From NCBI GenBank assembly GCA_963579025.1, contig CAUZFZ010000005.1:71644-135643 (forward strand): a DNA stretch of 64,000 nt, in the 5' to 3' direction. Source of the DNA: CAUZFZ01 sp963579025. Its GTDB lineage: Bacteria > Planctomycetota > Planctomycetia > Planctomycetales > Planctomycetaceae. Of the stretch, positions 16,199-26,300 are shown piece by piece; position 1 is the first letter of the stretch; the number at the start of each line of letters is the position of its first letter. The notes beneath the pieces are model-generated. The model searched no databases and was not told where the DNA came from. It saw only the letters and a program-made list of their open reading frames with translations. Made by a program: the position numbers and the translations under genes.

Positions 16199-19100
16199 AT
16201 GAGAACTGGCGTCAACATCGCGGGCATATGTCTGATGCTTGCATCGAGTCTGGTGTTCGCTGGTGACGGCAATCGTCTGGCCCATCTCGAAGAGAACAAC
16301 CCGTGGTATCCGCACACGGAGTTTCCGAAGCTCATCACGCCGCAGTGGATCGGTGAGGACGGTGTCGAGGCAGTCGTCATTCTGGCCATCGACGACATGC
16401 GTGACTCGGCTAAGTACGAGGCCTATCTGCGTCCGATCCTGCAGCGTCTCAAGGAGATCGACGGGCGGGCTCCAGTCAGCATCATGACCTGCCGTGCAAA
16501 ACCGGATGATCCGCAGTTGCAGTCATGGCTCGCAGAGGGCCTCAGCATTGACGTTCACACGGTCGACCATCCCTGCCCGCTGCTGCAGGGCGGGGATCTC
16601 CAGAAGGCGAAATCGACGTACGACCGGTGTGTCGACCTGCTGCACTCGATTCCCGGAAATCGACCGGTCGCGTTCCGAATGCCTTGCTGTGACTCGCTGA
16701 ACACCGTCAGTCCGCGGTTCTTCGAAGAGATCTTCAACCGGACAACCCACGAGGGGCACTACCTGAGCATCTCGTCGTCCGTCTTCAACGTGTTTACATC
16801 CGCGGACAAGGACATCCCCCGAGAGCTGATTCTTGATGCCGACGGCAACGACCGCTTTCGCCGCTACTTCCCCAAAGGGCTCAAGCGCAACGGCGTCGAA
16901 CACAACAACTTCGTCAACTGGATCGAAAATTATCCGTATCCGTACGTGATCAACGGCCGCTGCTGGGAATTTCCCTGCATGGTGCCCAGTGACTGGGAAG
17001 CTCAGTTTCTGCAGCAGCCAAACAGCCCGGACACCGTACGAGACATGAAGGCTGCGCTGGACATCACAGTTCACAAGCAGGGCGTGTTCAATCTGGTGTT
17101 TCATCCCCACGGTTGGATCAAAGCGGAACAGGTTGTGGAGCTGATCGACCACGCCGTCGCGAAGCACGGAAAAAAAGTTCGGTTTCTGACCTTCCGCGAG
17201 GCACTCGACCGGATCAACAAGAACCTGCTGGCGGGGAGCTCCCTGCGAGCCGGTGATGGCAGTGACGCTGGTGTCCGACTGCTCGATGTGAACGACGACG
17301 GGTTTCAGGATGTCGTGATCGGCACCGGGGACCGTCGTCTGACACGCATCTGGAGACCTCGCGGCCGCACATGGAGTGAATCGGGCTTTCCCACGCGACT
17401 GGGTAAAGGCGTGCAGTTCACACTGGTTCGCGACGACGGCCGCGTCAGCGTCCTGTCCGAAACACTCGAAGGTCCGGCGGAACGGAAAGAGGTGATTACC
17501 GACCGCAGTCCCGAGCACGCATGGTACTTCGATGGTCGCGAATGGCGGGACGATGACTTTCTTCAATCACTCGTTCGCTTCTCCCGACACATCCGGCGTA
17601 TTCCGGTGGAACGAGAAGACGCATCCGGCAACGTCCATCCGCCAGCGGCACGCACCTGGCGTTTTCGGGATGTCGATCACGACGGACGCTGTGAGGCGAT
17701 CATCTCATGGCATACCCGAAACGAAAACGGCTTGCTTAACCGACCGGGTCGAGAGGACGTTGCCGTATTCCGGTCCGAAACTGCCAAACCACCGCGCGAC
17801 GCGCCCGAGACACAGCAGACCTGGCGGCGCCTTAGATTCTCATGGCCGGCCGGCTCACTGAACGCAGCCTCCGGCAACGACCCCGCTTTGTTCCGTTTCG
17901 CCGACCTGGACCATGACGGCTACGAAGACCTGATCGTCTCGACCGCCGCCGGAACCAGCGTTGCTCTATTCGACAGCTTCGAAGCGGGTTGGTCGCGAAT
18001 TGTGTTGAATGCGAAGCGAGGCAGCGGTCACGCGTTGCCAGAGATCATTCGCGCAGACGGGTCCGACAATGGTTTCTTCATTCACTCAGACAATCTGTGC
18101 TGGCAGAACGAGGACACAGACGCGCTTCCCGATCTGATCCACCGCGTGCCAATCGACCATCTACTGACGGCGCGATTGCAGTTCGAAGCGGCAGAGACTC
18201 AGACGAAGCTCGCACCAACCGTGATGATCGGAGCGGCTTCAATCGACATCACGCCCGAGTATCCGATTCGACTAAGCGGCTACGGCAACCGAACGAAGGA
18301 GTCGGAAGGCATCGCTCAACGCATAAACGCGAAGGCGCTCGTTATTGGTGGCGATTCTAAACACCTCTCTGCGCCGTACCGCGCGGCGGCTGTACGCGAA
18401 CAGGTGTTTCAGCGCGCGAATCACACAGCGCCTGAGATAAGCGTTCTCCTGACTGTCGACAACTGCGGTGTGCCGGCATCAGTCACTGACCGGATCTACG
18501 CCACACTGCAGAAACGCTGGGGGATCAAACGCGAGCGATTTGTCGTCTGCTCTTCACACTCGCACTCGGCGCCGTGGTTGAAAGGCTTTGCACCTCTGTT
18601 GTTCGCCGACGTTCCGGCCGAGCATCGTGCCACGATGGTTCGGTACGAAGAGGAACTCGTCCTGAAACTGACACAGGTCATTCACTCGGCCATCACTGAG
18701 CGTCGGGTGGGCCAGTTGGCCTGGGGGCAGGGGCAGGTGACGTTTGCCAGCAACCGTCGCAACGTCCAAGCTGGCAAATGGGTCGGCTTCGGAAATATTC
18801 CCGACGGTCCCGTCGACCACCGGTTGCCGATTCTTGTGGCGTATGGACGGGGCGGCCACCCGATCGCCGTGCTGGCGAACTATGCCTGCCATTGCACAAC
18901 GCTCACTGGCCAGTCGAATGAAATCAGTGGCGACTGGGCGACGTTTGCAGGCGACTTCATTGAGGAGGACCACCGCAATTCCGTTGCACTGATTTCTATC
19001 GGGGCAGGTGCCGACGCCGATCCGCAACCCCGAGGGACACTCGATATCGCTCGGCAACATGGACGCGCACTGGCGGACGAAGTGAAGCGTCTGATCGCCA

Positions 19101-22100
19101 ACCGTCAGACGCGATTTGACTCCGCACGTAACGCGATCATCCCAGGCACATTGAAGTCGATTGATCCGCGTGTGACCTGCCGGCTTGAGCACATCGATCT
19201 GCCGCACGGCCCCATTCCCACCAAAGAACAGTTCGAGCAACAGGCCGCAGCGGGCGGAGTTCAAGCCGCTCATGCCCGCAGATTCCTCGGCATGCTCGAA
19301 CGGGGTGAGCAGATTCCGACCGTCGTCCCCGATTACCCGGTCGCGGTGTGGTCGTTTGCGAACGACCTGGCGATGGTGTTTCTCGGCGGCGAAGTGGTGG
19401 TTGATTACAGCGTTCGCATGGCGAGCGAGTTTGATGGTGACCGACTGTGGCTGTCGGCGTACTCGAATGCGATGCCGTGCTACATCGCGTCGAAGCGCGT
19501 GCTGCGGGAAGGCGGCTACGAGGCCGATTCGTCCATGCGGTATTACGCTCGTCCGACGCGGCTCGCTCCCGAAACCGAAGACCTGATCATCGACACCGTA
19601 CAGAAGCTGCTGCCGCCACAGTTCTATTCGGAAGAAACAAAGCAGGACTTTCCGCCGCCGAAATCTCCCGCAGAATCGGCTGCTGCCATTCAACTGCGCT
19701 CGGGGTTCCGCATCGAAGTGGTGGCCGCCGAGCCGTTGATTCACGACCCGGTGGCGTTCGACTGGGACATCAACGGCCGCCTGTGGGTTGTTGAGATGGG
19801 TGACTATCCGAACGGCGGAAGGGCAGGGGGGGATGCACCTGCAGTCGATGATGCGGATGCTCCGGCCGGCGGACGCATTCGTGTCCTCGAAGACACGGAT
19901 GGCGACGGGCAGTACGACAAAGCCGAGACGTTTCTCGATGGCATCCCGTTTCCCACCGGAATTCAACGCTGGCGGAATGGCGTCCTTGTGTGTGCGGCTC
20001 CGGAGATCTTCTATGCCGAGGATTCGGACGGCGATGGAAAGGCCGACATTCGAAAGACGCTTTACCGCGGCTTCGCCGAAGGCAATCAGCAGCATCGCGT
20101 AAACGGCCTGCGGCTCGGCCTCGACAACTGGCTGCACATCGGCAACGGAGACAGCGGCGGCGACATCGAAGCGGTTGGCAAAGTCATCGACGACGGCCAG
20201 AAACCAATGACCTCGCAAGTGTCCATCAGCGGTCGCGATCTGCGCATTCGACCAGACGAAGGTCTGATGGACCCCCAGTCTGGACGCACGCAGTTCGGCC
20301 GCTGCCGGGATGATTGGGGCAACTGGTTCGGATGCAACAACTCGTGGCCGATGTGGCATTACGTGCTGGCCGACCACTACCTGCGGCGCAACCCGCATCT
20401 GGCCGTGCGCGACACACGTCAGGAAGTTCCGGAATCACCCGGAGCCGCTCCGGTGTTCCCCGTCAGCCGCACTCTGGCCCGGTTCAACGACTTCAACAAA
20501 GCCAATCGATTCACGTCCGCGTGTAGCACAATGATTTATCGCGACCGGCTGCTGGGCGAGCAGTTCCATGGCAACGCCTTCACCTGCGAACCGGTCCACA
20601 ATCTGGTGTCTCGTCTGGTGCTGACACCCGACGGGCTGAGCTTCAAAGGCCGGCGAGCCGAAGACGAGCAGGACTCCGAATTTCTTGCATCAAGCGACAA
20701 CTGGTTCCGCCCCGTCATGATCCGAACCGGCCCGGACGGCGCGTTGTGGGTCGCGGACATGTACCGTTTCGTCATCGAGCATCCGAAATGGATTCCGGCG
20801 GCAGCTCAGCGCAAGTTGAATCTGCGCGCCGGCGAGAACCTTGGCCGTATCTACCGCATCGTGCCTGATACGTTGGCAAAGTGCTGCGGCGCCGAAGCAT
20901 CCCCCGATGCCCCCAAGGCTCCTGATTCTCCCAGTGCCCAGGCGAGTGGTCGATCATGGTTGCATGGCACCTGGAACCGCATCGCCGCCGAGCGACTTGT
21001 GCAGCGACTGGCCAGTCCGAATGGCTGGTGGCGTGACGCGGCGCAGCGAATCCTGATCAATCGGCAGGAGCGTGCGGTCGCGGGCTCTCTTAAGGTAATG
21101 GCACTGACCAGCGAACAACCGCTGGCACGACTGCATGCTCTTTGCACACTGGATGGACTCAACGCCCTCGATTTGGAGACGCTCCGCGAAGCCCTGAAGG
21201 ACGACGATCACGGAGTACGCAGGCACGCGATTCGCCTGACTGAACCGGTGCTTAAGACAGCCGGCTTCATCCGGGAATTGCGACTACAGCAGATGGGCAA
21301 CGCGCAGACGGACCTGCAGCTTGCTTACACCCTGGGCCACGTACCGGACACCGACGACGCGAATGGAGCGATCAGTCTGCTCGCTGACCTCGCCGTCAGA
21401 TACAAGGCGAACCCTTGGATGCAGAGTGCCGTTTTCAGCTCATTGCGTGAGGAAACGGTCGAGCCGTTCCTGCTCGAACTCCTGAAGCGGAACGCGGAGG
21501 CGGGACAGTTCTCCCATTATCTGAGTCAGGCGGCAGCCTTCGGACACGTGGCGTCTGTCGTCGAGCCGTTGAAAGGCATGTTGCCCAAACCTGGCCAGCC
21601 GTTTTCGGCAAAGCAGTGGGCAACCGTCGGCAGTATTGTCACGTCACTGCGCCGACATGCGCCCGCATGGAAAGCGCTGACGGCCACACCGGAGTGGTCC
21701 GAGACGGCAGCTCAGGCACTGCGTCTGGCTGGTGATTCCGACGCGAACACAGCAACTCGACTGGTGGCCATTCGTCTAACCGCCATGGCCGGGCAACTGG
21801 ACGACACGGCCATCGAGAGCATCGTCGAGCTGATTCACCCACGCTCACCATCCGAACTGCAACTGGTCGCTGTTGCGGCCGTGGCCGAGTCTGGTCGTGA
21901 CGATGTGGCTCGACGTCTGCTGGCGGGCTGGCGAGGTCACAGCCCAACCATTCGTACCGCCATCGTTGACTCGCTGATGCAACGTAATCCGCTGCGATCG
22001 GAATTACTTAACGCCATCGAACGCAAAGACATCGCGGTCTCTGACCTGGACGCATCGCGGCGGGAAGCACTGTTGACTGGTGGACCGCCTGAAATCCAGG

Positions 22101-23041
22101 CCCGCGCGAAGAAACTGCTGGCATCCACCGTGTCCAGCTCGCGAAGTGAGGTCCTCGAACTGTTTCGTCCGGCACTTGAACTCGATGCCGTCATCGAGCG
22201 GGGCCGTGTCGTGTTCGAAAAACGCTGTGCCGCGTGTCACAAACTGAACGGAATCGGCAAATCGATCGGAGCCGACCTGGCAGCGCTGCGAGATCGATCC
22301 AGTCCTGCGTTACTGACGGCGATTCTCGACCCGAACCGTGCGGTCGAGGCGAAGTTTCTGGCTTACACGGCCGTGACCGCAGCCGGTCGGTCGTACTCGG
22401 GCATGTTGCTCAACGAGTCCGGTAACAGCATCACACTGATCGGGTCCGACGGAAAGGAGCACGTGCTGCTGCGGAGCGAACTGGAAACACTCGTCGCGAC
22501 AAATCGATCTCTGATGCCCGAGGGTCTGGAGAAGGACGTGTCTCCGCAGGACATCGCTGATGTGATTGCTTTCGTCCAGACAGCGGCCAGTCCATCGAAG
22601 CGGTTCGCCGGCAACTCACCGAAGACGATTCGCCCAGGTGAAGACGGTTCGATTGTCATTCCCGCCACAGCCGCGGCCATTTACGGACCGACGCTCGTCT
22701 TCGAATCGAAGTACCGCAATCTGGGCTACTGGCAGAGCAAAGATGACTACGCAGTCTGGACGATCGAACTGCCAGCCAGCGGTGCCTACGACGTCGAGAT
22801 CGATTACGCCTGCGACAACTCAACAGCCGGCAACGTGCTGCTCCTCTCAACCGACGGCCGAGAACTGCGAGGCTCGGTACCGGGCACAGGCACGTGGGAC
22901 AACTACCGCACCTGGAAACCCGGCCGCATCGAACTGCGGCGAGGGACGAACAGGTTGACCGCATCCACTCCGACTCCCCCGCAGGGAGCGATGATCGACC
23001 TGCGCACAATCCGGTTGAAGCCCGCTTCGCTTGCTGATTGA
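16199..23041 (+). CDS. giant secreted fusion: deacetylase-like / VCBS / ceramidase-like / PVC dehydrogenase / haem c / CBM-like
   Basis: 2280 residues with a signal peptide (IAGICLMLASSLVFAG). Domains in order: NodB-type polysaccharide deacetylase (~40-335; AIDDM and DVHTVDHPCP supply the Asp and His ligands); FG-GAP/VCBS-like repeats (~350-670; LDVNDDGFQDV, DVDHDGRCEA, DLDHDGYEDL); neutral-ceramidase-type domain (~675-1140; CSSHSHSAPW, NYACHCTTLTG, ISGDWATFAGDF); PVC-type membrane-bound dehydrogenase six-blade propeller (~1165-1560; FRIEVVAAEPL); HEAT-like repeats (~1590-1970); a PVC haem-binding module with CAACH (~2009-2013); and a C-terminal CBM6-like sandwich (~2140-2275). Ceramidase-dehydrogenase fusions are familiar in planctomycetes; the extra N-terminal deacetylase is less so. 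It probably attacks extracellular glycan or lipid and passes electrons to the c haem. The substrate is unknown. Confidence 0.85.
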   Translation: MRTGVNIAGICLMLASSLVFAGDGNRLAHLEENNPWYPHTEFPKLITPQWIGEDGVEAVVILAIDDMRDSAKYEAYLRPILQRLKEIDGRAPVSIMTCRAKPDDPQLQSWLAEGLSIDVHTVDHPCPLLQGGDLQKAKSTYDRCVDLLHSIPGNRPVAFRMPCCDSLNTVSPRFFEEIFNRTTHEGHYLSISSSVFNVFTSADKDIPRELILDADGNDRFRRYFPKGLKRNGVEHNNFVNWIENYPYPYVINGRCWEFPCMVPSDWEAQFLQQPNSPDTVRDMKAALDITVHKQGVFNLVFHPHGWIKAEQVVELIDHAVAKHGKKVRFLTFREALDRINKNLLAGSSLRAGDGSDAGVRLLDVNDDGFQDVVIGTGDRRLTRIWRPRGRTWSESGFPTRLGKGVQFTLVRDDGRVSVLSETLEGPAERKEVITDRSPEHAWYFDGREWRDDDFLQSLVRFSRHIRRIPVEREDASGNVHPPAARTWRFRDVDHDGRCEAIISWHTRNENGLLNRPGREDVAVFRSETAKPPRDAPETQQTWRRLRFSWPAGSLNAASGNDPALFRFADLDHDGYEDLIVSTAAGTSVALFDSFEAGWSRIVLNAKRGSGHALPEIIRADGSDNGFFIHSDNLCWQNEDTDALPDLIHRVPIDHLLTARLQFEAAETQTKLAPTVMIGAASIDITPEYPIRLSGYGNRTKESEGIAQRINAKALVIGGDSKHLSAPYRAAAVREQVFQRANHTAPEISVLLTVDNCGVPASVTDRIYATLQKRWGIKRERFVVCSSHSHSAPWLKGFAPLLFADVPAEHRATMVRYEEELVLKLTQVIHSAITERRVGQLAWGQGQVTFASNRRNVQAGKWVGFGNIPDGPVDHRLPILVAYGRGGHPIAVLANYACHCTTLTGQSNEISGDWATFAGDFIEEDHRNSVALISIGAGADADPQPRGTLDIARQHGRALADEVKRLIANRQTRFDSARNAIIPGTLKSIDPRVTCRLEHIDLPHGPIPTKEQFEQQAAAGGVQAAHARRFLGMLERGEQIPTVVPDYPVAVWSFANDLAMVFLGGEVVVDYSVRMASEFDGDRLWLSAYSNAMPCYIASKRVLREGGYEADSSMRYYARPTRLAPETEDLIIDTVQKLLPPQFYSEETKQDFPPPKSPAESAAAIQLRSGFRIEVVAAEPLIHDPVAFDWDINGRLWVVEMGDYPNGGRAGGDAPAVDDADAPAGGRIRVLEDTDGDGQYDKAETFLDGIPFPTGIQRWRNGVLVCAAPEIFYAEDSDGDGKADIRKTLYRGFAEGNQQHRVNGLRLGLDNWLHIGNGDSGGDIEAVGKVIDDGQKPMTSQVSISGRDLRIRPDEGLMDPQSGRTQFGRCRDDWGNWFGCNNSWPMWHYVLADHYLRRNPHLAVRDTRQEVPESPGAAPVFPVSRTLARFNDFNKANRFTSACSTMIYRDRLLGEQFHGNAFTCEPVHNLVSRLVLTPDGLSFKGRRAEDEQDSEFLASSDNWFRPVMIRTGPDGALWVADMYRFVIEHPKWIPAAAQRKLNLRAGENLGRIYRIVPDTLAKCCGAEASPDAPKAPDSPSAQASGRSWLHGTWNRIAAERLVQRLASPNGWWRDAAQRILINRQERAVAGSLKVMALTSEQPLARLHALCTLDGLNALDLETLREALKDDDHGVRRHAIRLTEPVLKTAGFIRELRLQQMGNAQTDLQLAYTLGHVPDTDDANGAISLLADLAVRYKANPWMQSAVFSSLREETVEPFLLELLKRNAEAGQFSHYLSQAAAFGHVASVVEPLKGMLPKPGQPFSAKQWATVGSIVTSLRRHAPAWKALTATPEWSETAAQALRLAGDSDANTATRLVAIRLTAMAGQLDDTAIESIVELIHPRSPSELQLVAVAAVAESGRDDVARRLLAGWRGHSPTIRTAIVDSLMQRNPLRSELLNAIERKDIAVSDLDASRREALLTGGPPEIQARAKKLLASTVSSSRSEVLELFRPALELDAVIERGRVVFEKRCAACHKLNGIGKSIGADLAALRDRSSPALLTAILDPNRAVEAKFLAYTAVTAAGRSYSGMLLNESGNSITLIGSDGKEHVLLRSELETLVATNRSLMPEGLEKDVSPQDIADVIAFVQTAASPSKRFAGNSPKTIRPGEDGSIVIPATAAAIYGPTLVFESKYRNLGYWQSKDDYAVWTIELPASGAYDVEIDYACDNSTAGNVLLLSTDGRELRGSVPGTGTWDNYRTWKPGRIELRRGTNRLTASTPTPPQGAMIDLRTIRLKPASLAD

Positions 23042-23309
23042 AGAACTCTGAACTCAGAGTCCAAAAGTTGGAAACGCAGAGGCGCAGAGAACGCAAAGAT
23101 TCGCACTTACTGAACTCTGCGTCCTCAGCGCCTCTGCGTTTCATCCTTTTCTGCTGCAGTTTGTCGTGGTGTACGTCGCGATCTGATCGTTGACGCAATG
23201 TACGAACATGTGTGTACTCTCAGTGAAACGTCCGTTGGGCATTGTTCCTGCGTGACGCAATTGACCGTCCCCATGTGGTGCCATTGTCTGAAGTTGCGGC
23301 GAATCAACC
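23042..23309. other. intergenic region, no gene seen
   Basis: Between the giant secreted protein and the NACHT gene. It contains one inverted repeat (23071-23142) and otherwise no convincing frame. Any promoter of the NACHT gene should lie in 23150-23300, but I see no clear -35/-10 pair. Confidence 0.6.
23071..23142. repeat. inverted repeat (diverged member of cas-locus palindrome family)
   Basis: GAAACGCAGAGGCGCAGAGA with ACGCAAAG on the left pairs with CTCTGCGTCCTCAGCGCC, TCTGCGTTTC on the right. Aligned with the palindromes at 60561, 61097 and 63011 (CGCGAAGGACGCGGAGAGCG...), it differs mostly by G-to-A changes and one missing base, so it looks like a diverged member of the same family. 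Confidence 0.7.
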
Positions 23310-26300
23310 ATGACCGATCCAGCAACCGTCGCCGAACTGCTCAGCAGCTACGAGGATCCGCAGTGTGAGTACGATCACATTACGAACCTGTTATGCCGGT
23401 TCGAGCGACGCCGGTGCCAAGCGGCAGGCGACGAGTCCCAGCCGGGGTTCTATATGCTCCCGCTGAGAACGACCGAAGCACGACTGTCTGCGGGTGTCGA
23501 GACGCTTGAAGCCACAATTTCCGATGTATGCGTGTCTGTCCTGAAAGGCGACGACCCAAAACGGCTTGTGCTATTTGAGCCGGAACACGGCCCACGCCCT
23601 ATTGATGTCTGGGTCGATTCATTCTGTGAGAACCTGCACATCTCGGTCGACGAAATTGAAACCGAGGTTTGGGATTCACGCGAGATCCTGAAGCGCATGG
23701 CGGCGATTCGACCGCTGGCACTGGCCTATTGCCCGCACCTGCTGGACGACGGACCGGCTGCCGTTGCCACAGTGGAGAAGCTGCGCGAGCGATACGACGC
23801 GGAACTCCGGGAGGCGTACGGGCACATTCAGTTTGTCGGCGTCCCGGTCTACAAGGAAGAAACGACGCGGGCCGTGCCCATCGAGCAGATTTACATCCCG
23901 TTGCGGATCGTGCCGGAAACGGCCGACGATCGTGAACCCGCGACGTCACGCGTCGATCCGCTGCAGTTGATGCGGCGTGGGGAACGGCATGTGGTGCTGG
24001 GCGATCCGGGCTCCGGCAAGTCGACGCTGCTACGGTTCCTGGCCCTGGCCGGTCGGCACGCTGCCCTTCGCGAGCGGGTGGGCATGTCCGAGGCCGATGA
24101 CCGGCTGCCGATTCTGGTCATTCTGCGACAGTACAACGAACAACTGCGCACGCAGCCCGATCTGTCGCTGATCGACTTCGTCGTGGACGTCGCACGCCGG
24201 GAGTTTGAGCTGCCGGAGATTGACCAGGACTTCTTCGAATACTGGCTGTATGCGGCGCGGGCCATCGTGCTGATTGACGGCGTGGATGAGCTGGGCGGCG
24301 AATCCGCCAAAGCGGTCGTGCGTCAACGCGTGCAGGACTTCCAGCAGACGTACCCGGGTAACACGACGATCATCACGTCGCGGATCGTTGGCTATGACGA
24401 TGGGTACCGTAAAGACCTGTCCGGGTTCTCGCATCAGCGTGTGGCACGACTGCTGACGGAAGAAGTGCAGCGGTTTGTGGGGGACTGGTACGAGGTCCGC
24501 ATCCCGCGTCGGAAAGAACGCGAGCAGCATGTCGCCGACCTGGTCCGCATCATTTCTGACGAGGACAACGATTCCCTGCTGGAACTGTCAGGGAATCCGC
24601 TACTGCTGACGATTATCTGTCTGGTCCACCGCATCGATGCTGTTCTGCCCGACGAGCGTGTCGTGCTGTATCAGAAATGCACCGAGACGCTGCTCAATAC
24701 CTGGCACACCTGGAAATTCCACTCACAGGACACCCGGCAAAGGAATCGTGTCGAGCGGCAGAACCGGGCGCGCATGGAGGCGATTGCGTTCTTCATGCAC
24801 CGTGCGACCGGTGATGATGAAGTCGCCCGGGCGCGGAGTGTCATTCCCTATGACGAACTGCGCGAGTTTCTGACGGCATACATTGATCAGCACGAGTCGG
24901 CCAGTGACGAGTCGCCCGCGGAACGGGCCGAACAGTTTCTGAAGTTCGTCCGTGAACGGGCCGGGCTGCTGATTGAAGTGGGTGACGAGCAGTACAGCTT
25001 TGTGCATCTCACGTTTCAGGAATATCTGGCTGCGTCGTATCTGCGCGTGACAATCGAGATGGGCGGTGTAAGAACGCTGTGGCGGGAATATCTGAGCGGT
25101 CTGTCGGAAGGAGCGCGCTGGCACGAGACACTGCGGCTGCTGATCGCCTCGCTGGAGAGCCCCGGTTCGCAGCGATACCTGGTTGAGCAGCTTGTGGAGC
25201 CCAGCGCTGAGGGAGTGTCGTCGGCCCGCGTTCTGCTGGCCTGCGGCTGTCTGCTGGACCGGGTCGAAGCGGCCGAAGAGCTGACCGACGGAATCGTGAC
25301 CGAACTGCTGCGCGTCGCGGGCCACGCGGCGACTGTCGAAGAGCTGCGTCCGCCGCTCAAGTTCCTGACCGGCGTGATGGAACGGATCCCGGACCCGCAG
25401 ACGCGTGTCCTGGATCGTGCGCGGACGGTGGTTGACGCCGATACGAGTCTGGGCCTGGCAACGGCTCTTAATCTGATTTCCCTGGGTTTCGCGCCGGATG
25501 TGGTCGCGTCGAGTCTGCCACTCGCGACCCCTGCGGACGACGTGCAGTCCGCAGGTTTCCATGCCATATTTCTCGAAGACCGTGCAGCGTGGAAAGGGAT
25601 TCCAATTGAACATTTCCAACGGATGGATGCTTTCAGTTGTTTCTATACGTCAACGTCCGTGGGGACAAACTGCGCGTCTGCCGTGATGTGGGCGTTGTCG
25701 CCCTGGACGCGGGTCGCGCCGGTCACCCAGGTGCTTCACGCCATGATCGGTCGGGAAGTTGTCGGATATCGTTTGTTTCACGAGGGACTGTGCGGGCTTG
25801 AATTGGACACGTCACGGGCTACCGACGACTCGCGATCGATCGATGGTGGCGATTCATCCGCTTCAGCAATCATGCAGGCTCTGGCTCTGACTCTGACTCT
25901 GGATCGGGATCGGGATCGGGCTCTGGCTCGGGATCGGGATCGGGCTCTGGCTCTGGATCGGGCTCGGGCTCTGGATCGGGCTCTGGATCGGGCTCGGGAT
26001 CGGGATCGGGATCGGGCTCGGGATCGGGCTCTGGATCGGGCTCGGGATCGGGATCGGGATCGGGCTCGGGATCGGGCTCTGGATCGGGCTCTGGATCGGG
26101 ATCTGGATCGGGATCGGGATCGGGATCGGGATCGGGCTCGGGCTCGGGCTCTGGATCGGGATCTGGATCGGGATCGGGCTCGGGCTCGGGCTCTGGCTCG
26201 GGCTCTGGCTCTGGATCGGGATCGGGATCGGGCTCTGGCTCTGGATCGGGCTCTGGCTCTGGAGTTTCGTCGCCGGTTCGAAGCCGAGCCTGAGCTGCAT

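Noticed and set aside
16523..17566. 347-residue minus-strand frame
   Set aside because: Antisense of the N-terminal deacetylase and VCBS region; no domain, and codon pattern follows the plus gene.
18554..20398. 614-residue minus-strand frame
   Set aside because: It lies wholly inside the ceramidase/dehydrogenase fusion gene, whose plus-strand product has clear domains; the minus translation has none.
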